Assembly (NCBI GenBank): GCA_964483175.1
Contig: CAZAAT010000063.1
Span: 1-12,433 of the forward strand
From: JAAYHC01 sp964483175
GTDB lineage: Bacteria > Bacillota > UBA5301
Reading direction: 5' to 3'
Length of the DNA: 12,433 nt
Position 1 is the stretch's first letter. Each line of letters starts with the position of its first letter. A program made the position numbers and the translations under genes. The notes beneath the pieces are model-generated. The model saw only the letters and a program-made list of their open reading frames with translations, had not been told where the DNA came from and did no database searches. Positions 1-5,995 of the stretch are shown here, piece by piece.

Positions 1-665
1 TTGCTATTTCCGGTACCGGGATTAGAGAACTACTGCGTCGCGGGATGATGCCGCCAAAAGAGATCTGCAGACCCGAGTCGAGTCGCATTGCTATGCAAGG
101 CATCCAGCCCAAAGGCGTTGATGCCGAGGGCAACTCGATCTATCCGGTTGGCAAGACTATTAAAGGGATTTTCCCCTTCTATCTAAAAGCTACCCGCTTA
201 GGTGGGCGTTACCGTTATAAACCACTCGATCCGGCCGAATTAACTAATCGTGATTTAGAGGCTGCGGTACTGGATACCCGGCTGAATGCCGATCGCATCT
301 ACAACGATACGTATGCCGAATTCTGTTATGTTGCTGATGCAAACCGTGATCTACAGCCGCAGTGGATAACCGATGCTCGTGAGCTGATGGCCGGTCAGCA
401 ACATATGGTGATTCAGGACTTGCTCGAGAAGGTTGACGGAGCACCTGAACAAGCCTCGGATGAGTTCATGTACCAAGATAAACAAGAGTCCAAACGTGAA
501 TTAGAGGTTGCTCAGGAGATGCTCAACGATATTCCCCGTCCGCTACACGCCAAACAAATTCAGTACCGGACCTGGAACCCACTCCCGTATTATCGATATC
601 GCGGGGCTGACGAAGAAGTTGAGGAGACCCAAACCCTGGATCCACCAGCCGAGGCCGCACTATAA
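1..665 (+). CDS. sat: Sulfate adenylyltransferase, C-terminal part (5' end outside window)
   Basis: Activates sulfate with ATP to adenosine 5'-phosphosulfate and pyrophosphate, the first cytoplasmic step of sulfate reduction. The open frame runs in from the left edge (codons start at base 3) and covers about 220 residues. It opens with AISGTGIRELLRRG, the conserved ISGT-x-x-R block of ATP sulfurylases, followed by MPPKEICRPES and, later, NRDLQPQWI, ASDEFMYQD and WNPLPYYRYRG. From memory these match the long dissimilatory-type Sat of Gram-positive and delta-proteobacterial sulfate reducers. The catalytic HxxH and QxRN motifs lie upstream, outside the window. The gene ends in TAA and is followed 11 bases later by a strong hairpin terminator, so nothing downstream belongs to its operon. 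The identity is secure; its dissimilatory role is inferred from sequence type. Confidence 0.93.
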   Translation, partial: AISGTGIRELLRRGMMPPKEICRPESSRIAMQGIQPKGVDAEGNSIYPVGKTIKGIFPFYLKATRLGGRYRYKPLDPAELTNRDLEAAVLDTRLNADRIYNDTYAEFCYVADANRDLQPQWITDARELMAGQQHMVIQDLLEKVDGAPEQASDEFMYQDKQESKRELEVAQEMLNDIPRPLHAKQIQYRTWNPLPYYRYRGADEEVEETQTLDPPAEAAL

Positions 666-676
666 ATTGACTTTAC

Positions 677-699
677 AGCCGCTTTGAGCGGCTTTTTTT
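677..699 (+). terminator. Rho-independent terminator of sat
   Basis: Perfect stem AGCCGC / GCGGCT (677-682 with 688-693), loop TTTGA, followed by an uninterrupted T run to 699. It sits 11 bases after the sat stop codon. Confidence 0.92.
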
Positions 700-716
700 C
701 TGCCCTCCAAAATTCG

Positions 717-745
717 TCATATTGACCATGGACACGGCATATATT
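717..745 (+). promoter_or_regulatory. Sigma-E (mother-cell) promoter for the SpoIIP-like gene
   Basis: A -35 element TCATATT (717-723) and a -10 element CATATATT (738-745) are separated by 14 bases. The Bacillus sigma-E consensus is KMATATT, a 14-15 base spacer, then CATACAnT. The -35 is a full match and the -10 differs at one position. The -10 ends 28 bases before the ATG at 774, leaving room for the ribosome-binding site. SpoIIP genes are known sigma-E targets, so motif and gene identity support each other. Confidence 0.75.
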
Positions 746-773
746 TGTGGCGAATAGGGGGGAGGTCTAACAT

Positions 774-1556
774 ATGGCAAGGTTCAAGGATTGGGAGACC
801 GAGAAAAACGGATCGGGATTATTTTTCGTACTTATTGCCCTGGTTGTGGTAGCAGTTTTAGGAGCTCGGTATTTAGGGTTTTATCCGGGAGATAGCGGTG
901 GCGATATAATTATAACTCAAACGGAGCCTCCGGTTGTAAATCAATTAACTAGGGTTTCCGAGCCATTGGTAGCAGTCTACCATACCCACACGAGTCAGAA
1001 TTACGCTCCTAAAGATAGCTTTGCCAAAGGCGACCATGGTGACATTGTGGAGATCGGTAAGGTATTTGCGCAGGAGTTAGGTTTGCGAGGTATCAATGTG
1101 ATCCATTCTCAGGCAGTTCATGATTATCCGGTTTTCAGAGTTGCCTACGAGAATGCTGCTGAAACTGTTGCGGCTACCGTGAATGCGAATAACATGCTAC
1201 AAATGGTATTCGATCTTCATCGTGATGGAGTACCCACCTCAGCTCCGCCCACCAGAGTAACCACGAGTTTGCTTGGGCAAGAGGTAGCTCGGATTCTGTT
1301 GGTAGTGGGAAAGGATAATCCCTACTATGCACAAAACCTAGCCTTTGCTAATGAGCTGCAGGCTAGGATGGAGGAGATGTATCCGGGTTTATGCAGGGGC
1401 GTAATGGTTAAGGAAGGGACCTACAACCAAGAAAAGCATTCCCAAGCGGTCGCAGTCTATATCGGTAGTCATCCTCAAACTACTATCGATCAAGCAGAAC
1501 GTAGTGCGAAGTTACTTGCGAATGTGGTCGCAACGATGGTTCAAGAGCCATTTTAA
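774..1556 (+). CDS. SpoIIP-family sporulation peptidoglycan hydrolase, divergent active site
   Basis: SpoIIP is the zinc amidase/endopeptidase of the DMP complex that thins septal peptidoglycan and drives engulfment in the mother cell. This 260-residue protein has a cytoplasmic N-terminus, one membrane helix (about 15-35) and an outward-facing domain. Family signatures visible are VYHTHTS (68-74), FDLHRDG (146-152), ANELQ with PGLCRGV (192-210) and YNQE (217-220). Two acidic positions normally present are missing: the Glu after HTHTS is Gln75, and the Glu of the C-terminal IEVGG-like motif is Tyr229 (YIGSH). At 260 residues it is also shorter than typical SpoIIP. The start is the ATG at 774, seven bases after GGGGGGAGG (757-766 region). 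Flanking terminators make it monocistronic. It may be a regulatory or structural paralog; SpoIIP family assignment is firm, catalytic activity is doubtful. Confidence 0.85.
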   Translation: MARFKDWETEKNGSGLFFVLIALVVVAVLGARYLGFYPGDSGGDIIITQTEPPVVNQLTRVSEPLVAVYHTHTSQNYAPKDSFAKGDHGDIVEIGKVFAQELGLRGINVIHSQAVHDYPVFRVAYENAAETVAATVNANNMLQMVFDLHRDGVPTSAPPTRVTTSLLGQEVARILLVVGKDNPYYAQNLAFANELQARMEEMYPGLCRGVMVKEGTYNQEKHSQAVAVYIGSHPQTTIDQAERSAKLLANVVATMVQEPF

Positions 1557-1588
1557 AGTTTAGACAACAATTCTAGTACGGCAATTTT

Positions 1589-1620
1589 ACTTGCTCCACC
1601 TGCGGGGCAAGTATTTTTTT
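1589..1620 (+). terminator. Rho-independent terminator of the SpoIIP-like gene
   Basis: Stem ACTTGCTCC (1589-1597) pairs with GGGGCAAGT (1604-1612) with one G-U pair; the loop is ACCTGC and it is followed by A then seven T. It lies 33 bases after the stop codon. Confidence 0.9.
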
Positions 1621-1767
1621 GGCAGGTTTTTTCCTTGTCCTCCAGAATGATACAAGCTACAAGGGTGAATAATAGAGGGGCAGCCAATATTATCCACAAA
1701 CTCTTTTGATAGCCGAACAGTACAATGTAATGTTTTTAAGTTATGATTTTCAGAGGTGGAACCCGTG
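1621..1767 (+). other. Intergenic region ahead of murC
   Basis: This stretch must hold the murC promoter, but no convincing sigma-A pair was found: TTGATA at 1706-1711 lacks a good -10 at 16-18 bases. It contains one perfect DnaA-box nonamer (1690-1698). The murC ribosome-binding site AGAGGTGG lies at 1752-1759. I see no small gene in it. Confidence 0.5.
1690..1698 (+). promoter_or_regulatory. Single perfect DnaA-box nonamer
   Basis: TTATCCACA is the strict bacterial DnaA-box consensus. It stands alone, about 70 bases upstream of the murC start. A one-mismatch copy (TTATCCACT) occurs at 4883-4891 inside the permease gene. A nonamer can occur by chance in a genome, so a functional role is only possible. 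Confidence 0.3.
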
Positions 1768-3159
1768 ATGGAAAAGCAAAGGGTGCATATGATCGGGATT
1801 GGTGGTACGGGAATGAGCCCGATTGCGAAGATTTTGGTGGAGAAAGGGTGGCCAGTATCCGGATCAGATCTACGAGACACGCCAACCACGCGCAATCTTA
1901 GCACGCTTGGAGTAGCGGTTAAAACTGGTCATCACCGGTCCAATCTTGATGAACCTGACTTGGTGGTAATATCGTCAGCCATTAGTCCTGATAATCCGGA
2001 AGTAGTTGCTGCCAAGGAACGCGGCATACCAGTGATTCACCGCTCAGAGATGCTGGCTCAACTTTTAAACAGCTGCAAAGGGATAGCGATTAGTGGTGCC
2101 CATGGTAAGACTACTATTACGGCCATGGTCTCTTTGGTCTTGGAACGTTCCGGATTAGATCCCACCGTGGTCATCGGAGGCGAGTTAGCGGAAATTGGCG
2201 GAGGAGCACGCTGTGGACACGGCGAGTATCTCGTAGCCGAGGCAGATGAGAGTGATCGTTCTTTTCTTAATTATAGACCGTATATAGCACTTATATCCAA
2301 CATCGAAGCTGACCATCTTGAAAATTACGATGGCCAGTTTTCCAAAGTGATCGAAAGTTTTATCCAGTTTATCCGTAATACTAAGGAAGATGGGCTAGTA
2401 ATCGTGGGCATTGATGATCCAGTTCTTCAAGAGATTAAGGTTCACAGCAAGGTTCCGTTATTAACCTATGGTTTAGGACCTGCTGATTACCAGGCTTGCC
2501 AGGTTCAGGTCAACAAGATAGGTGGGAATACTTTTGAGGTTTTGGAGCAGGGAAAAGCCGTGGGCTCGATCGAACTGCGGGTACCTGGTCGACATAATGT
2601 AGCCAACGCGCTGGCTGCGATCGCGGTGGCGCGACAAGTTGGCGTGGATTGGTCTAATATCCAGAGCGCGCTGCGAGAATTTCACGGCGCCAAACGGCGT
2701 TTTCAGTTTATCGGAGATATTAACGATATTCTGATTGTTGACGATTATGCCCACCACCCGACCGAGATAATGGCAACTTTAAGAGCCGCCAAAGAGGGAT
2801 GGAATAGGAAAGTATTTGCCGTCTTTCAGCCCCATCGATATTCTAGAACGAGTTATTTGTTTAAGGAGTTCACCCAGGCATTTGACTTGGCAGACGAAAC
2901 AATAATTGCTGATATTTATTCCCCTCCGCCGGATAATCCTATCCCGGGGGTAACCGCTGAAAAGCTAGCGGAACAAATTTCGGAACATACCGGCCGACGT
3001 GCGGTGCAATTCGATGATAAAAATGCTATCATCGATTATCTACTCGAACGGATTAAGCCGGGGGATATGGTTATAACGATGGGAGCCGGAGACATCTGGT
3101 TGGTGGCTGAGGGCCTGGCCGACTCGCTCAAGAAGCTACTCAACAATGCCGTAGGGTAG
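1768..3159 (+). CDS. murC: UDP-N-acetylmuramate--L-alanine ligase
   Basis: MurC adds the first residue, L-alanine, to UDP-N-acetylmuramic acid in cytoplasmic peptidoglycan precursor synthesis, using ATP. The 463-residue product has the usual length. It shows the N-terminal Rossmann motif GIGGTGMSPIA, the SGSDLR block, the ATP loop GAHGKTT (110-116), EADESDRSFL with SNIEADHLENY in the central domain, and the C-terminal VDDYAHHPTE and FQPHRYSRT motifs. I chose the ATG at 1768 because AGAGGTGG (1752-1759) lies eight bases before it; an in-frame GTG at 1756 falls inside that site and would add four residues, and a GTG at 1765 is also possible. It stands alone rather than in a murG/ftsQ cell-wall cluster, and its last 24 bases overlap the convergent ABC ATPase gene. 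Confidence 0.96.
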   Translation: MEKQRVHMIGIGGTGMSPIAKILVEKGWPVSGSDLRDTPTTRNLSTLGVAVKTGHHRSNLDEPDLVVISSAISPDNPEVVAAKERGIPVIHRSEMLAQLLNSCKGIAISGAHGKTTITAMVSLVLERSGLDPTVVIGGELAEIGGGARCGHGEYLVAEADESDRSFLNYRPYIALISNIEADHLENYDGQFSKVIESFIQFIRNTKEDGLVIVGIDDPVLQEIKVHSKVPLLTYGLGPADYQACQVQVNKIGGNTFEVLEQGKAVGSIELRVPGRHNVANALAAIAVARQVGVDWSNIQSALREFHGAKRRFQFIGDINDILIVDDYAHHPTEIMATLRAAKEGWNRKVFAVFQPHRYSRTSYLFKEFTQAFDLADETIIADIYSPPPDNPIPGVTAEKLAEQISEHTGRRAVQFDDKNAIIDYLLERIKPGDMVITMGAGDIWLVAEGLADSLKKLLNNAVG

Positions 3160-3918
3160 ACATACTGGACAGCCCGAGGAGCTATCGGTTTTTACGAGTG
3201 CCTTGACTTTGAAGACCTCAGTTAGTAGTTCTTCGGTAAGAATTTCTTGCGGCGCTCCTTGTCTGATGATTGCCCCATTTTTTAGGGCGATCAAACGATG
3301 ACTATACCGAGCGGCCTGGTTGATGTCATGCAAGACCATGACCACAGTGAGACCTAGCTCTCGATTAAGCCTGCTGATAAGCTCCATGACCTCTAGTTGA
3401 TGACAGATATCAAGATAAGTAGTAGGCTCATCAAGTAATAGTACCTGTGGGGATTGGGCCAAAGCCATCGCAATCCAGGCTCGTTGCCGTTCACCACCGG
3501 AAAGAGTTCCTACTAGGCGGTCTGCCAGATGAGAGGTTTTGGTTTGCTCTAGAGCCCAGCGAACAACTTCGTAATCATTGGTCCCACTACGTTGCCACCA
3601 GTTTAGATGCGGGGTGCGTCCGCGGCTGACCAGTTCCACAACGGTCAAATCGGCAGGGGCATGCGGAGTTTGCGGGAGAATTGCTAGCTGCTGGGCAACC
3701 CTTTTTGTCGACATGCTCTGGATATCTTGGCCATTGAGGTATACTACTCCACTGCGAGTTTTGAGATAACGAGCTAATGCCTTTAAGATTGTGGACTTAC
3801 CTGAACCATTTGGGCCGATAAAGGTCACAATCTCTCCGGATTCGATGAGCAAACTGAGCTCTGGTACGATAATTGTGGATTCGTAAGATAAGGTAATTTT
3901 CTTTGCTGCGAGTATCAA
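3136..3918 (-). CDS. ABC transporter ATP-binding protein, FecE/BtuD type
   Basis: This is the cytoplasmic ATPase that powers the importer encoded just upstream. It is complete at 260 residues: Walker A GPNGSGKST (35-43), Q-loop ILPQ (Gln83), signature LSGGERQR (139-146), Walker B VLLLDE (159-164), D-loop TYLD and switch His197 in VLHD. All catalytic residues are intact. The start is taken as TTG at 3918: GGAGGA lies seven bases before it, and the TTG overlaps the permease stop as TTGA, a classic coupled junction. The frame stays open upstream to an ATG at 3969, but that lies inside the permease gene and lacks this site. The C-terminus carries a GCPVC motif whose role is unknown. The 3' end overlaps the murC 3' end by 24 bp. 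Substrate is iron-chelate, heme or cobalamin by family; the sequence does not decide. Confidence 0.92.
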   Translation of the reverse strand: MILAAKKITLSYESTIIVPELSLLIESGEIVTFIGPNGSGKSTILKALARYLKTRSGVVYLNGQDIQSMSTKRVAQQLAILPQTPHAPADLTVVELVSRGRTPHLNWWQRSGTNDYEVVRWALEQTKTSHLADRLVGTLSGGERQRAWIAMALAQSPQVLLLDEPTTYLDICHQLEVMELISRLNRELGLTVVMVLHDINQAARYSHRLIALKNGAIIRQGAPQEILTEELLTEVFKVKALVKTDSSSGCPVCLPYGIVE

Positions 3919-4940
3919 TGTGTTGTCCTCCTTCGTAGTAGGTAGAGGAAAAATGGTGCACCCAAACAAGCGGTCAAAATTCCTACCGGTAGCTCAATCG
4001 GATCAAGTACCATTCTGGCGGCAATATCTGCTAATACCAACAGAGTAGCTCCGCCCAAGGCGGAAGCCGGCAAGAGAAAGCGGTAATCAGAACCGGCTAT
4101 CAAGCGAATAATGTGTGGGACAATTAAACCGACAAAGCCAATCAGGCCTGATACACTGACCGCTGCAGCAGTGAGGATACATGCCAACATAATCAACATC
4201 ATGCGAACACGCTCTACTCTGACCCCTAATCCGGTAGCCATTTCGTCGCCTAAGAGCAAAACGTTAACCTGTCTCCCGGTAAGCAAGGCAATTGAACCGG
4301 CAATTAATATGTACGGCCAGAGTTGATGCCAGTGGTGCCAGCCACGTCCGGCCAAGCCACCGGCCAACCAGCTCATAACCGACTGGACGTTCTCGCTATA
4401 GATGTTTAAGACGGCTGAAGTTCCGGCATTCATGAGTGCGGAAACAGCAACACCCGAAAGAATCATCCGCATTGGGGAGACCCCTGCTCGCCATGCTAAG
4501 GCATAAACCAAAATACCACTAGCCATAGCTCCGGTGAAGGCTGCCATCGGCACTAAAGACGGTGGGAAATTAGGGATTACGATCATTGCTGTTACCGCAG
4601 CAAAACCAGCACCAGAGGAAACTCCAATAATATGTGGGTCGGCCAGCGGATTGCGCATGACTCCCTGTAATAGCGCACCTGATATCGCGAGCCCAGCTCC
4701 GACCAGGCAACCGACTAAAGTTCGAGGCAACCTGATATTCCAAACAATTTGCGATGAAATATCGGATTGTACCGGGGGTTTAGCCAACAGTTCCCAAACT
4801 TGGAAAAAAGGTATGCTAACCGGGCCAATACTAATGCTAGCGGTGATGGCCAAAATGGCCAACACCGCCAAAACTACCAAGGTTATCCACTGTCGTCGGC
4901 GTTTAGGTCCAACGATAGTGGTAACGCTGTTATTACTCAC
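3915..4940 (-). CDS. ABC transporter permease, FecCD/BtuC family
   Basis: Membrane subunit of an iron-complex/cobalamin-class importer. The 341-residue protein is strongly hydrophobic with about ten predicted helices and an N-terminal basic patch (GPKRRRQ). Family signatures are RLPRTLVG followed by GAGLAISGALLQGVMRNPLA and the ATPase-contact region GFVGLIVPHIIR; it ends ELPVGILTACLGAPFFLYLL plus a basic tail. The start is GTG at 4940, with GGAGGT (4949-4954) eight bases upstream; its first eight bases overlap the end of the binding-protein gene, indicating translational coupling. Its TGA stop overlaps the TTG start of the ATPase. One permease gene is present, so the transporter would use a homodimer, as in BtuC2D2. 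Substrate is not determinable from sequence. Confidence 0.93.
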   Translation of the reverse strand: MSNNSVTTIVGPKRRRQWITLVVLAVLAILAITASISIGPVSIPFFQVWELLAKPPVQSDISSQIVWNIRLPRTLVGCLVGAGLAISGALLQGVMRNPLADPHIIGVSSGAGFAAVTAMIVIPNFPPSLVPMAAFTGAMASGILVYALAWRAGVSPMRMILSGVAVSALMNAGTSAVLNIYSENVQSVMSWLAGGLAGRGWHHWHQLWPYILIAGSIALLTGRQVNVLLLGDEMATGLGVRVERVRMMLIMLACILTAAAVSVSGLIGFVGLIVPHIIRLIAGSDYRFLLPASALGGATLLVLADIAARMVLDPIELPVGILTACLGAPFFLYLLRRRTTH

Positions 4941-5844
4941 CTGCGAATACCTCCGGATAGAGGCACTGAGCCATGAATTCTAAGGAATCAATTATTCTAG
5001 GACCGGGGTTCATAAAGGAAATTACCGGGTCTAGCTCATAAACTCTCCCATTTTGAACTGCGGAGAGACTTGCCCAGAGCGGGTTTTTATCGTAGCCATC
5101 AAGAGCCGAGCTTGGATTATTTGGGTCTACCGCTGGCTTAACGGCAAAGATCACATCAGGGTTGGCCTGGGCAATATACTCCAAGCTAAGCTTGGTAAAG
5201 CCGGGACGGTGTTCAGGTCCTCTATCCCCGATATTATCAACACCAAGAATTTGTAGCTGATTACCGATGTAGCTGTTTCCCTTGGCTACGGAGAATGCTT
5301 CGCTACTACCTACCAGCACAACCGCTGTTAGTTTTTTATTGGGTAGCTTGCTAGTAAGCTTGCTTAACCGAGTTTCGAGGTCAGAATTTATTTTGGCAGC
5401 TTGTTTAGTCTGCCCGGTGATCTGGCCAAGGATGGTAACCTTTTCTAGGACATCCTGATAGCTATCGATATCATACAGCAAGACCGGAGCATTAACGGAG
5501 ACAAGCTGATCCAAGAAGGAGCGATGTAGATTATCGTTACCGATAATCAGATCCGGCCTTAACGCGATGATGCGCTCGTAATTTAATCGATAGGAGGTGC
5601 CATGAGCAGGCACTTGCAGCGCCTCTTCAGGATAGACAGCCGAAGACGGGCGGCCAACCGGCGGATAGTCCAAAGCAAACAAGATTTCAACCGCCCACGG
5701 GGAGAGGGCGACAATTCGCTCAGGTTTGTTTGGAAGGGTCACGGTACGGCCTGACTCGTCGGTGAAAGTACCTGAAAGGACTGGAATAACTGAGACCAGG
5801 GTTATTAGCGCAATTAACAGGCTAATTTTAATGGCTTTTGTCAT
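4933..5844 (-). CDS. ABC transporter substrate-binding protein, FecB/BtuF (Peripla_BP_2) family
   Basis: Extracytoplasmic receptor of the importer. The 303-residue product starts with a signal-like segment (KAIK, then about 20 hydrophobic residues, about 7-25) and the hallmark family opening DESGRTVTLP-x-KPERIVALSP. RPDLIIGNDNL, PVLLYDID, a charged linker helix and NPDVIFAV follow the class III binding-protein plan. Unusually for a Gram-positive, no cysteine follows the signal segment, so there is no lipobox for lipid anchoring. The start is the ATG at 5844 with GGAGGT (5852-5857) seven bases upstream; an upstream in-frame ATG at 5883 would spoil the signal-peptide layout. It is the first gene of the operon and overlaps the permease start by eight bases. 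Ligand could be ferric siderophore, heme or a corrinoid; no cobalamin riboswitch precedes it. Confidence 0.9.
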   Translation of the reverse strand: MTKAIKISLLIALITLVSVIPVLSGTFTDESGRTVTLPNKPERIVALSPWAVEILFALDYPPVGRPSSAVYPEEALQVPAHGTSYRLNYERIIALRPDLIIGNDNLHRSFLDQLVSVNAPVLLYDIDSYQDVLEKVTILGQITGQTKQAAKINSDLETRLSKLTSKLPNKKLTAVVLVGSSEAFSVAKGNSYIGNQLQILGVDNIGDRGPEHRPGFTKLSLEYIAQANPDVIFAVKPAVDPNNPSSALDGYDKNPLWASLSAVQNGRVYELDPVISFMNPGPRIIDSLEFMAQCLYPEVFAGE

Positions 5845-5995
5845 CAACTCTACCTCCACTAAAAGCATTAGACTAAATAACATTCTCTTTTCTACCTGGC
5901 CAGTCCTCCTTATCTTTACTGCCTAGTATTTGTAATGTTATCAAACCGAATCTTCCCAGAGATTTCGGAGAAACTACCTCCGGAGGACGTTTCTG
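5845..5995. promoter_or_regulatory. Divergent intergenic region between the ABC importer operon and the helicase cassette
   Basis: The region must carry promoters in both directions, but no sigma-A pair with both good boxes and spacing was found. Two symmetries stand out. TTTG (5929-5932) and CAAA (5942-5945) flank a 9-base core in an imperfect 17-base palindrome, a possible operator. The perfect palindrome CCTCCGGAGG (5977-5986) overlaps the helicase ribosome-binding site GGAGGA (5982-5987). No Fur-type 19-mer and no cobalamin riboswitch was recognised. Confidence 0.4.

Noticed and set aside
1706..1733. Sigma-A promoter TTGATA / TAATGT for murC
   Set aside because: The -10 matches only three of six positions at 16-base spacing, and TACAAT (1721-1726) sits only nine bases from TTGATA; not good enough to annotate.
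1587..1904. 105-residue minus-strand open frame over the murC 5' end
   Set aside because: It overlaps the SpoIIP terminator and the start of murC antisense, has no ribosome-binding site and no recognisable domain; it is a shadow frame.
4534..4983. 149-residue plus-strand open frame opposite the permease
   Set aside because: It lies wholly antisense to a clear FecCD permease and the end of the binding protein; composition follows the mirror of a hydrophobic protein.
5845..5995. Cobalamin riboswitch or Fur box controlling the ABC importer
   Set aside because: The region is too short for a cobalamin riboswitch plus promoters, and no B12-box or GATAATGATAATCATTATC-like sequence is visible, so the substrate cannot be inferred this way.
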